A stretch of DNA of 64,000 bases, taken from contig NC_079238.1 of NCBI RefSeq assembly GCF_027921745.1, forward strand, positions 2,604,001 through 2,668,000, given 5' to 3'. This stretch comes from Schizosaccharomyces osmophilus. Its lineage: Eukaryota; Ascomycota; Schizosaccharomycetes; Schizosaccharomycetales; Schizosaccharomycetaceae. The notes below the pieces were generated by a model. The model was not told the origin of the DNA, made no database searches, and saw only the letters and a program-made list of their open reading frames with translations. Position 1 is the stretch's first letter, and every line of letters begins with the position of its first letter. Of this stretch, positions 33,044 to 42,469 are shown in pieces. Made by a program: the position numbers and the translations under genes.

Positions 33044-34077
33044 TTTTTTAGATTGTATTTACAAAAATAAAGAGATAAATAAAACGAATAAATAGAGACC
33101 TTTTACTAAGAGCAAAAGTTTTGGTACTTTGTACCTCTCAAAATTTTACTTGCAGGTACGTAAAAAGCGTAATGGAAGTGACATAAGATATTGACATGGA
33201 CGATTTACATGTCTAAAATGTCGAGGTAAATGAACTATCAGAAGGTGTTGAGCGACCGTATTGTTTTCTTTTTTCATCTAAAAGCACATATTCACCTTTA
33301 TAGAACTACATTTGTCACAGACTTTTTTTTGCTAGAGTAATGCAATCCCAGGGATATAGCTAGTCCAAAATCAAATTCCCTCCAAAACGAATAAAACTTA
33401 TGCCCAATTTTGGTCGTATATGTTATCCTTAATGCATGAAAGGCTCTCAAACCTGTTATTTAAGGTAAGTCTACTTGATTTTCGTGTTTATCATACAATA
33501 ATGTACTATGATAATTGTTCTTTCCAGATTCGACAAGTCAGGTAGAAGAAACTGCTTCAAGAATTACCTACTAGTATGTGGCATAATCATTTAATAATTG
33601 GAATTAATTTTAGAGATTACATTGATAACTAGAATAGAGTAAAGTCTTTATGCATGTTTGTTCACGTATTTGTTTACATTCTTATAGCGAGTTTATTCAA
33701 CGGGGATAATTGAGTCGTAGTTTATAGTAGTTTATCAAATATCCCTCAACCACGTTAATGGCGTTAATCGTACCAAGTTACTATTTACTCTTCCTTTCTG
33801 CTATTATCCAACATATATACATATATATAAATAAATTCGGTATCGAAATCACATTTCTTCTTCATTGAAAAAGGATTTGTGATTGGCCTTAAAAAAGACC
33901 AGTATCTCTTTTTTACTTTGCGTTGTGGCTAAATTGCTCTATTTGCATTTCTTTAGTAGTGCAATTCGTTATTAACTGGGTTTTACTGTGTTTGCTCTTG
34001 CATTAATCTAAACATAATTTTTAATAATCTAATTTATTTGATGTCTTGGCATGAAAGAACTATGAGCCTTTTTTAGT
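33044..34077. other. Divergent intergenic region hbs1 / cyr1
   Basis: About 1 kb of AT-rich DNA with a TATATACATATATATA-type tract near 33814-33830 and two uORFs directly before cyr1. From memory, this hbs1-cyr1 adjacency is not the S. pombe order. No repeat or mobile remnant was recognised at the junction. Confidence 0.5.
34041..34076 (+). promoter_or_regulatory. uORF ending one base before the cyr1 start
   Basis: The frame is ATG TCT TGG ... TTT TAG, 11 codons (MSWHERTMSLF). Its TAG (34074-34076) is separated from the cyr1 ATG (34078) by one base. A second overlapping frame starts at 34051 and stops at 34065. The cyr1 ATG has A at -3. Effect on translation is inference. Confidence 0.5.
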
Positions 34078-37000
34078 ATGATTGACAAAAAGCGGTTGTT
34101 TCGATCGCCTATGTCTGGACCACCGGAGAATTTTAAAACAGGAATTCCCTGGTTGGATAATTTAGAAGAAGACGGCAGTGAGCCCGAAAGCTCTGTATGC
34201 GAAATTCCTGAATCCATTGAAGAGTCACTTTCCAATGGTAACGAAGCATTGTCCCCCTGCACTAGACCGGTAAATAGTGCCTCTCACTTGTCAGATACAT
34301 TGCATTATGTGCCTAGTGATCCTTCCTTTATTGATAAACACATGTTGGATTTGCCTGAACCGGATGCGTTTAGTTTGTCCTCCATCAGTCGTAGCAAGTC
34401 CGACTCGGTTCTACTGCACAAACGTAAAAGCGAAGACTATAGAGGTAAAGCTATTACTGATTTTCGTCGAAACTATCAAAAAAAAGTAAAAAACCCAGGA
34501 AAAAACGCTCCTTTTAAAGAAACCAAACTTCGTCGCCAAGTTACACCAAAGGGTTCAAACCATACAACTGACACGGAACTAGATGAAGAAAAAGACGCCC
34601 CTTACCATTCCCTGAAATCTCTGAAATTTCCTGACTCTGTATCAGATGATGAGGGATCCCCAAGCACTGGTGATTTGGAAGCCATTGCTCCTAACGACTG
34701 GCTGAGTGCGCTCGACAAATCTGGCGAGGAAAAGTCCAGGTCGCATACGTTAAGCACCCTTTTTGGCTTAGACTATCATCGGGATAGCTATGACAGTTCC
34801 TATTTAAAGAGTGGTTCGCACCCATCTATCCTCTCTGACGACTCATGGAAAGCCCCGGAAAGTTGGGCTATCAATTTTCCTTCGGAAATATCAAAGAAAA
34901 GGGATTCCTTTATGGCCAGACCCTTTGCTCATCCTAACAATGAAGGTAGTGATAAACCGTTTTTCTTACGAGTTTATCGGGATGATAGAACATCTGTCTC
35001 GTTTTCATGCCCTATGAATATGAAGACCAGTGATATCATTCAACGCTTGGCAAGGCTTTTCTTCCTTCCATTTTCAGCTAATTTTTACTTGCTTTTGGTT
35101 CAGTTTAAAACCGAGCGTATATTGCTTCCCCATGAGCAGCCATGTATCATATTCCAAAAATTGCTTGCCTACTTTGGGTGCGACGAAAATTCTGAAGATG
35201 AAATGACACAAGAAGACAACTATAGCGTTGCAAGATTAGTTTTCACAACTATGGATATTGGCGCCGATGTACTTAGGAAAATGTCCGAGAAGAAGTTTTC
35301 ACAGCATTTGGATATACGACGTTCCAACCTTGAAGTGATTCCTATTAAATTCTATCCTCATGCACACGAGTTGATATCTTTAAATATATCGTCCAATCTT
35401 TCGTTGGGATTGCCTCTTGATTTTATGGAACGATGCGTCAATTTAAAAGTATTGGATATGTCAAATAATTTAAGGCCACCAAGAGGAAAACCTCTTTCAA
35501 TATTACGCCGACTTGAAGTTTTAAATGTTGCCAGGAATGATATTTACGAATTGGATCCCGTAATTTTTTCTGGGAGAAGCCGATCTACCCTTAAAGAATT
35601 TCACTGCTCATTAAACAAGCTTTTGTTTCTACCTTACTCTATTCGTTATTTGACTCATTTGACCGTCCTTGATCTTTCTTATAATAATTTCGTTACCTTT
35701 CCCTTAATCATTACAGAGTTGTCTGCTCTTGAAATTTTGAATTTCTCACACAACAATTTGTATGAAATTTGTTCCGAGATCGATCGGTTAGGAAACTTAA
35801 AGGAGCTTTATCTTCAGTCAAATGACTTGTCAGGCCATCTCATTCAGCAATTGGGCTCCTTACGGAAACTGGAGATCATTGATCTTCGTTTTAATTCCTT
35901 GAGTCATATCAACGCTTTATCTGAAAGTCCAAACTTGAAAGAAATTCGTGCCTCTTGCAACCTGATTTCTCATCACGAATTCCCATGTAGGTCTGCTACA
36001 TACCTTGATTTTTCGCATTGCCCTTTAACTATCTTGGAACTTCCTTCTAATGGTTACAGTTCTCTTGTATACCTTGACACCTCGCATGGCAAGCTTGTAA
36101 CTCTTAAGGATTCCATGCTAGAAAGCCTTGTCAATTTGGAAACCTTAAATATGAGTTATAATCACTTTGTCCAGATTCCGGATAGTATTTCTCATCTACA
36201 AAATCTTAAATTTCTTTACTGCACGAATTGTGAAATTTCTCACGTTTCCCCGGAATTAGGAAAGTTGTCCAAGTTGACATTATTGGATATGCATGCTAAT
36301 AATATCAAAGTATTTCCTGAAGAAGTTTGGCAAATATCGACTTTGAAAATGGTCAACCTTTCGTCTAATATTCTGGAAAAAATAAAATTACCAATGGCCG
36401 GTGCCAAACCGTTAGCAAGAAGTGTGAGTCAACTGAAAATTATGCGGACATTGTCGGGTAGCCCTATTTCTAATACTTCCTCATCTGAATACATATATCC
36501 ATCAGTTGAGGAACTTATTCTTGTGGATAACCGCCTTGGAGATGAATCTTTTAAAGTGTTGAGTTTTTTCAAAGAAATTCGGATCTTGAACTTGTCCTAC
36601 AATTACTTGACAGAAATTCCAAATACATTTCTCGAAAATTTTTCACACCTCAATCATATGTTTATGTCTGGTAATAAACTTTCAAATATCTCTATCTCGT
36701 CTAATTCTCGTATTTCTCTGGAATCATTGTACGTTAATGGAAATAGGATATCTTCGTTTCCTAAAAATGAAACGCTATCACAAAGTTTGCGTTACCTGGA
36801 CTTGGGTAATAACAACTTACAAAGCCTTACGGTCAATCAATCTAATGAAAATTCTCTGAATATTCCACCTAAACTTGAAAGCCTTGATCTTTCTGGAAAT
36901 AGTTGGTTTCAATTCTCTAAACATGATGATGCTAAAGTTATAAGAGCATGTCTTAACCGGCTAAAAGCTTTGAGTGTATTTGATGTAAATGCTGATATTC

Positions 37001-39147
37001 CTGTGGACAATACTGATATCGTAAATCGTGTTGTACATCGCTCATCTCCAATTAACGATGGGCTGAAATGTGGAATATCTGGTTATTTATCTCGTATAAA
37101 TCCGGTCATCTCTGCTGTAGAACTTATAGTGAAGGACTATATATATCCTCATTGGTCACTTTATTGCATTTTTGATAGCGATATTGGAGCTGGGCATAGC
37201 AATCGAGTTCTTAAATTTGCCTATGAGAATATAGCATCATGTTTAGCTGAAGAATTGAGCATATGCGGATCCTCTAGTGAACAAGTGAAAAATGCATTAA
37301 GAAGGGGATTTTTAAAATTAAACAAAAGGTTGGGTAACACAATCTATCAAGATTTGGAGACAATTGCGGAATACAAGGATAAGAAGGAGAATCTTCCTAC
37401 TTCTAACAAAGGTTATTATATGGATGAAACCTGTATGGATATTGGAGTTAGCATTGCCTTAGTTTATATTCGAGATACACGCGCATTCATTGCTAACGTT
37501 GGTACCTCAATGTCTTTAATGTCTACACGAAACGATTCCGAACCCACTTTATTAAGTGACGTACATGATACATTAAATGAGAAAGAAATACGCAGAGTTA
37601 TAGATTCGGCGGGATTAATCTCTGGCCGCATCAAGTCTACTACCACTAGGGCAATTGGTAGATTATCCCAGTTCCCTGGTGTGCAAGCAGTCCCTCATGT
37701 AAATATTCAGCCCCTTTCAGAGCTGAACGAATTTATAATTTTAGCCAACAAGGAATTCTGGAATGTAATGTCAAAGCGGATTGTCATTGATATTGTTCGT
37801 GCTAACAGGCAATCGATGCTCTTGGCTGCAACCAAGCTACGTGATTATGCTATAGCTTATGGCGCTAAGAACAATACGATAGTAATGGTCTTAGATCTAA
37901 GCCTTTTATTCGAAACAAATTCCAATTACGCTACGAAGGTCCATAAAGATGATGAAGAAGGTACTCAAGCTGAAGGGAATGAAGGGGTGCCATTTTCTTC
38001 TCAGGATTTACCGGACGATTCATCCTTAGCTAGAATGAACCGAGAAGTTTCGCCTCCTCGTGGAAGCATTGCAATGGTATTTACGGATATAAAGAATTCT
38101 ACACTTTTGTGGGAACGCCATCCAGTAGCCATGAGATCGGCGATTAAGACCCACAATACAATTATGCGAAGACAGCTACGTGCTACGGGTGGTTACGAAG
38201 TGAAGACAGAAGGAGATGCCTTTATGGTTTGTTTCCAGACAGTCCCGGCTGCTTTGCTATGGTCCTTTTCTGTACAATTACAGATGCTCTCTGCTGATTG
38301 GCCCAATGAAATTGTAGAGTCAGTTCAAGGAAGAACTGTTTTAGGACCTAAAAATGAGGTTTTATATAGAGGGTTGAGTGTACGCATTGGGGTGAACTAT
38401 GGTGTGACAGTGAGCGAGTTAGATCCTATAACACGACGCATGGATTACTATGGACCGATGGTGAATAGAACATCTAGAGTTGTATCCGTAGCGGATGGTG
38501 GGCAAATTGCAGTATCTGCAGACGTAGTCACTGTGCTGAATCGGTTAGAATCGGAAGCGATGTCTTCGGAAAGATCTGGAAGGTATGCGATGGAGATCCG
38601 TGCATTGAAGCAAGTAGGCTACATTGTACATAATATTGGAGAACATAAATTGAAGGGATTGGAAACACCGGAAAGCATATCATTGGTATATCCTCTTCAG
38701 CTTGAGGGGCGATTAGAAAAACTGATCAACAATCGGAATTCGGAAGATGACAGCGAAAAGCGAAGAGAACGGATGGAAAATTCGTCGAGAAGCAGAAGCA
38801 ACAGCTTACGACCGATATTAGCAAGAATCGGGGATTCAAAAAGTGGTGAAGACCATCAATATGCTAGAAGTTCTTTATCATCAGTTCGAAATCTGTCGCC
38901 TACGGAGAGTTCATCAGGATATGAAGGAAACATTTTTGAAGAGTATCAATATCAAAGGTTATTTGAGATTTGCGAACGTTTAGAAGACAGGGTTGCTATG
39001 TTGCATGGCTATCCAGAGCCTCCGGAAAGTGATCCAGGGCTTGCTGCTCCCGTGAACATTGCAGAGGAGTATGCTTTATTTTATCGGCTGACATTAAGAA
39101 TCGAAAACACAATTTATTGCGTAGGCCAAATGCTTGGGCATACGTGA
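34078..39147 (+). CDS. cyr1: Adenylate cyclase Cyr1
   Basis: A single exon of 1,689 codons encodes the fungal-type adenylate cyclase that makes cAMP for the PKA pathway and represses mating and gluconeogenic genes in S. pombe. A disordered N-terminus (about 1-290; in S. pombe this part contacts the G-alpha Gpa2) precedes a Ras-associating-like domain (about 295-375). A long array of leucine-rich repeats follows (about 410-960, for example LDLSYNNFVTFP). Next comes a PP2C-like domain (about 1000-1290). The class III catalytic domain begins at about 1325, with FTDIKNST metal-binding Asp and EGDAF. The C-terminal region (about 1610-1689) is the expected Cap1 contact. Length and order match S. 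pombe Cyr1. Confidence 0.98.
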   Translation: MIDKKRLFRSPMSGPPENFKTGIPWLDNLEEDGSEPESSVCEIPESIEESLSNGNEALSPCTRPVNSASHLSDTLHYVPSDPSFIDKHMLDLPEPDAFSLSSISRSKSDSVLLHKRKSEDYRGKAITDFRRNYQKKVKNPGKNAPFKETKLRRQVTPKGSNHTTDTELDEEKDAPYHSLKSLKFPDSVSDDEGSPSTGDLEAIAPNDWLSALDKSGEEKSRSHTLSTLFGLDYHRDSYDSSYLKSGSHPSILSDDSWKAPESWAINFPSEISKKRDSFMARPFAHPNNEGSDKPFFLRVYRDDRTSVSFSCPMNMKTSDIIQRLARLFFLPFSANFYLLLVQFKTERILLPHEQPCIIFQKLLAYFGCDENSEDEMTQEDNYSVARLVFTTMDIGADVLRKMSEKKFSQHLDIRRSNLEVIPIKFYPHAHELISLNISSNLSLGLPLDFMERCVNLKVLDMSNNLRPPRGKPLSILRRLEVLNVARNDIYELDPVIFSGRSRSTLKEFHCSLNKLLFLPYSIRYLTHLTVLDLSYNNFVTFPLIITELSALEILNFSHNNLYEICSEIDRLGNLKELYLQSNDLSGHLIQQLGSLRKLEIIDLRFNSLSHINALSESPNLKEIRASCNLISHHEFPCRSATYLDFSHCPLTILELPSNGYSSLVYLDTSHGKLVTLKDSMLESLVNLETLNMSYNHFVQIPDSISHLQNLKFLYCTNCEISHVSPELGKLSKLTLLDMHANNIKVFPEEVWQISTLKMVNLSSNILEKIKLPMAGAKPLARSVSQLKIMRTLSGSPISNTSSSEYIYPSVEELILVDNRLGDESFKVLSFFKEIRILNLSYNYLTEIPNTFLENFSHLNHMFMSGNKLSNISISSNSRISLESLYVNGNRISSFPKNETLSQSLRYLDLGNNNLQSLTVNQSNENSLNIPPKLESLDLSGNSWFQFSKHDDAKVIRACLNRLKALSVFDVNADIPVDNTDIVNRVVHRSSPINDGLKCGISGYLSRINPVISAVELIVKDYIYPHWSLYCIFDSDIGAGHSNRVLKFAYENIASCLAEELSICGSSSEQVKNALRRGFLKLNKRLGNTIYQDLETIAEYKDKKENLPTSNKGYYMDETCMDIGVSIALVYIRDTRAFIANVGTSMSLMSTRNDSEPTLLSDVHDTLNEKEIRRVIDSAGLISGRIKSTTTRAIGRLSQFPGVQAVPHVNIQPLSELNEFIILANKEFWNVMSKRIVIDIVRANRQSMLLAATKLRDYAIAYGAKNNTIVMVLDLSLLFETNSNYATKVHKDDEEGTQAEGNEGVPFSSQDLPDDSSLARMNREVSPPRGSIAMVFTDIKNSTLLWERHPVAMRSAIKTHNTIMRRQLRATGGYEVKTEGDAFMVCFQTVPAALLWSFSVQLQMLSADWPNEIVESVQGRTVLGPKNEVLYRGLSVRIGVNYGVTVSELDPITRRMDYYGPMVNRTSRVVSVADGGQIAVSADVVTVLNRLESEAMSSERSGRYAMEIRALKQVGYIVHNIGEHKLKGLETPESISLVYPLQLEGRLEKLINNRNSEDDSEKRRERMENSSRSRSNSLRPILARIGDSKSGEDHQYARSSLSSVRNLSPTESSSGYEGNIFEEYQYQRLFEICERLEDRVAMLHGYPEPPESDPGLAAPVNIAEEYALFYRLTLRIENTIYCVGQMLGHT

Positions 39148-39602
39148 GGTGAGTAGAATTTATTTTTCTTTCATTGTTGGTGTTTTATTCTTATCATTTG
39201 GATGTATAATATAATTTTAATTCATTTTTTTTTTAATTTGCACTATTTGTATCTATGACGAGGGACATGAGAGAAGAGGTAGGAAATCAAGTGGAAGCGT
39301 AAAAAGAGGATTTGGATGGATGAAAAGGAAAAGGAAACGAAAGAGAAAAAGAGTTATAGAAAGTAAAAGCATGAAATGCAATTTCATTCGGTATCGTAGG
39401 AGAAGAAAAAATAATGAGAAATCCCAAGTTCAAGACTTAAAATACAAATACAAATAAAAACAAAAACAAAAAGAAAGGGATGCAAAATGAATCATAAAAA
39501 TAACGTAAAAAAAGAATTACAATGAGAAAGGAAAAAGAAAATGACAGACCAACCGTGAAAAAAAAAAAAAAAGAAAAACCATAATAGTGTAGACTCTCAA
39601 GT
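39148..39602. other. Convergent intergenic region cyr1 / DUF2406 gene
   Basis: About 455 bp, A-rich on the + strand with many purine runs (GAGAAGGAAAA type). No gene or RNA recognised. Confidence 0.5.
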
Positions 39603-39986
39603 TTAAAGTCTAGAGTGACGAGAAGAAGCTTTAGAAAGATGTCTGGACAAACGGTTAGACAACTTTTGGTCAGCATCAACGAAAGAGAGAGGACGAAACA
39701 ATTCAGCGGTAGGATGATATTGTTTCCGCTCCGAGTCCAAACGGGATTTGGGAGAGCCTTCATCACTTTCGATTAAGAATTGCCATGCACGGACGGTATC
39801 TAAAGGACGTTCATACCTCCAACGGGTGGGATTGCTCACATCAGGTTCGTCAATGGCTTGACCATAATAATCTTTTGGAAGGAGAGCGCTTACATGTTTG
39901 CCCTTTTGCATAGAAGCTAACTCATAGGGTTCAGGCTCAGTAATCGCCATAGAAGGGTTGGCACGAGTGGCTTCTGCGGCAGGCAT
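39603..39986 (-). CDS. DUF2406 conserved fungal protein
   Basis: This intact 127-codon frame starts at an ATG at 39986. The sequence resembles the fungal DUF2406 family (S. cerevisiae YMR295C): EATRANPSMAITEPEPYE near the N-terminus, then DVSNPTRWRYERPLDTVRAW. That second block is the most distinctive. The C-terminal 30 residues are basic and Ser/Arg-rich (NRLSRHLSKASSRHSRL). No membrane segment or signal peptide is visible. The S. cerevisiae relatives localise to cell periphery and bud, but the molecular role is unknown. Position next to cyr1 matches SPBC19C7.04c. Confidence 0.9.
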   Translation of the reverse strand: MPAAEATRANPSMAITEPEPYELASMQKGKHVSALLPKDYYGQAIDEPDVSNPTRWRYERPLDTVRAWQFLIESDEGSPKSRLDSERKQYHPTAELFRPLSFVDADQKLSNRLSRHLSKASSRHSRL

Positions 39987-40559
39987 AATTGAAGAAGAGA
40001 TTTAAAAAAGAGAAAAGAAAAATACACAAAAAAAAAAAAAAAAAAGAGGGTACAATTAATTTTCGATTCACTTTATAGGAGGAATCGAACAGGTGTTATA
40101 AAAGAAATTAAAGGAAGAAAAGAAGGAGGAATGCAATGTTATAGAGACCAAAGAATATAAGAAGGACAGTAATGAAAAACGAATAGTTCGTTAAAAAGCC
40201 TTGGAGAACAAAACAATGGTGGTAGGAAGCGCATATATATAGGCAATTCATGGAAAGGAGGCACAGTTCTATGAGAAGCGGCCGGATCAACACGCAACGA
40301 AAAAAGCATCAGACCGACAACAATCAACAGCACACGACTCTGGATCTATCTCCACTAGAAGCTCATTGTAGTTGATGTCATCGGCTATGTCGGCGCAATT
40401 TTGCGAAAAAAAAAATAAGAGCCGAGAAGGCTTTGAAGTCAGATTGGGAAAGATGAAAATTGGTCGTTAGAAGGCTTCGTAAAAAAATAAAAACAAAAAA
40501 AAAGAAGAAACAAACACTTGCTTGAAGGCATATAGTATTGGACTTTATGACCTCGTGTT

Positions 40560-40950
40560 AATAAATGATGGCATCACCCACTCCCATCACCTACGAGTTG
40601 CTTTTCGTTCTCAACCCCCACATGGGTACTTGGTGGGGTTTGGTTGAGCTGTGCGAGGATGGCTTGGATACTAGATGGGGCTAGATGGGGTATAGATGGG
40701 GGTTAGATGGGGGCTAGAGGAACTAGATGGGGGGCAAAAGACCAGAAAGGAGAGGAGCGTTGAAACGGGTTCGGTGTTGAAGCAGATCCGGTGTTCATCC
40801 GGAGTCTGTGCTGGAGTTTGGCTCCGGTGGGGCTTGGGCTGGGTCGTTGGAGGAGAGGCAAACCGCAATGGTTGCGATGGTGGAAGGGGCTGGCTGCGCT
40901 TTGGTGTGGAGGAGAGACCAAGTAAACAAAGAGGAAGAGCTGAGAAGCTG
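40560..40950. other. GC-rich, G-skewed intergenic island
   Basis: By eye about half of the bases here are G or C, with G well above C on the + strand. The flanks on both sides are strongly AT-rich. It sits between two divergent genes. It contains the G-run minisatellite and an 87-codon ATG frame (40696-40959) that is Gly/Trp/Arg-rich and unconvincing as a gene. It may be a recent acquisition or a structured RNA/regulatory region; neither is shown. Confidence 0.5.
40671..40734 (+). repeat. G-run minisatellite (TAGATGGGG units), G-quadruplex candidate
   Basis: Units of (C/T)TAGATGGGG occur at about 10-11 bp spacing. G runs lie at 40677-40680, 40687-40690, 40698-40702, 40709-40713 and 40729-40734. 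Five runs of at least four G, with loops of 6-15 bases, satisfy the usual quadruplex pattern with longer loops. Another GGGG lies at 40635-40638. Confidence 0.85.
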
Positions 40951-41138
40951 AAAAGTTAGAGACAGTACGATGTAAAAATATAAAAAATATAAATAAAACT
41001 ATAGTACTATTTTCATGGATGTCAACGTTTTGATATTTCTATAAACCTTCTTTCGAGTCGTTTTCTCTTTTTCTTTTTTCTTTTTTCGTTCCTTGATGGA
41101 CTCTGTGTTTGTCCATAGTTCCTCTATACGTCTCTCTT

Positions 41139-41168
41139 AACACCAACACCAACACCACCACCACCACC
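41139..41168 (+). repeat. CACCAA/CAC simple repeat upstream of the Rcr-like gene
   Basis: The tract consists of AACACC units grading into CAC triplets over 30 bp, about 205 bp before the start of the following gene, probably in its leader. Confidence 0.85.
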
Positions 41169-41373
41169 TCACCGCCATACGTTGACGACTCGACACACTC
41201 CTTCCCACCTTCTCTCACTACACTGCAGAAAAGCGAAAAAATCAAAACACATTTCCTCTTTTCGACTTTGTATCCTTTTCTAGCGTGCATTTCTTTTCAT
41301 TGTCTCGTCTTTTCTGTCTTTTTTCTTTCAAGACGTCCTAGTCCCTCCTTTGCATCGTCTCGTATTTCTCTTG

Positions 41374-41769
41374 ATGGATCAACAAGGCAACAGCACGTAC
41401 AATTTTGCCGCGTATGGCCGCTGGGTCATTGTAGTCATATGCGTCGTCTTTTTGGTGTTCTCTTTAATCTCCATTGGCTATGTCAATCGTCGTAGAAATC
41501 GTAATGGTTTAACCACCATTCCTTTCACCAATTTCTATCCTTTCTCCACTCCTCCAGTCTATACACCGAGACCCAATCCAGCCCCTAATGTTACTACGAC
41601 GACTTCGTATACACCTAACATGCCTACTATGCCTCATGTTTATCAACCTCCTCGTATGCCGCCAGATTCTGCATTCCCCTCCCCTCCCCTCGACGATGTT
41701 CCTCCTCCCGCCTATCCAGAGGCCATGGCTTCCGTTCCTCGTCCAAAATACGATAACGCTGCCCTTTAA
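41374..41769 (+). CDS. Rcr1/Rcr2-like single-pass membrane protein
   Basis: The gene has 131 codons from the first ATG (41374); upstream codons in frame lack ATG. A short N-terminal segment with an N-glycosylation site (QGNSTYN) precedes one transmembrane helix (about residues 16-36, WVIVVICVVFLVFSLISIGY). A basic RRRNRN stop-transfer and a Pro/Thr-rich cytosolic tail follow. The tail ends with PPPAYPEA, a PPxY-type motif for WW domains of Rsp5/Pub1 ubiquitin ligases. This is the layout of Rcr1/Rcr2, which affect endosome-vacuole trafficking and chitin/Congo red resistance in S. cerevisiae. It likely corresponds to SPBC19C7.05, annotated as cell wall organisation. Confidence 0.85.
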   Translation: MDQQGNSTYNFAAYGRWVIVVICVVFLVFSLISIGYVNRRRNRNGLTTIPFTNFYPFSTPPVYTPRPNPAPNVTTTTSYTPNMPTMPHVYQPPRMPPDSAFPSPPLDDVPPPAYPEAMASVPRPKYDNAAL

Positions 41770-42469
41770 ACAACTCCATACATGACCGCATCCACGATGA
41801 GTTTAGGTACGTACAAAGAATGATTGTTTCAAATATTTATTTGCCTTCTCCTTCAAGCATTTGTGTTTTTAGAAAACGTTTCTTGTCTTTTTTCTAAAAG
41901 CATTCTACTCTCATTTTTTTTCGGTCTAGTTTTCATCTTTTGTTTCTGGTCTTTCTCCGTTACTTTGCTCTCTTTTCGCCCATCAACTCATCTATCTATC
42001 TTATTGACTTTTTCTTTTCTACTGCATCTTTTTCTTTTTTTCATATTGTTCTTTTTGTCGGTATGAATCGGTTCATGGGTTCAACAGGTGGTTTCACCTA
42101 TGCAAATCTTCCATATTCTAATCTTTTCGGTGGTAATATAATCTTTTCTATAATACTTTGGTTTTTCTCTTTATTTTACGGTTCTTGTTTTTGATTTTCT
42201 TAACCTGCTAATATACTTTCCATCCTATCGTGTATGTATTCTCTACTGTGCAACAGACCCACCATTGTAGTTGAACCTCCTTTTCCTTTCTACGTTTCTA
42301 TATATCTTTGTATTCATCACATTTTGTAAAGTTTTCTCCATATACTTACTTACTTCCTTTTAACGAGTTTCCTTGTTTGTTTACTGACCCCCACACCGTA
42401 CCCACCACATTCAAGGTCAATCGACTCTCAAATCTCCAACAGCACCATCAAATTTTCCCCATCACTATT
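41770..42469. other. Intergenic region Rcr-like gene - prs1
   Basis: About 700 bp, very T/C-rich on the + strand. Hydrophobic-looking frames here (41824-42194) are T-rich artefacts. No feature recognised. Confidence 0.5.

Noticed and set aside
40070-40100. GTTCGATTC on the minus strand, like a tRNA T-loop
   Set aside because: No complementary T-stem, no A-box and no acceptor stem can be folded around it.
41824-42194. Hydrophobic frames that look like membrane proteins
   Set aside because: T-rich DNA yields Phe/Leu/Ser codons by composition; no conserved motif; they lie in the 3' flank of the Rcr-like gene and prs1 leader.
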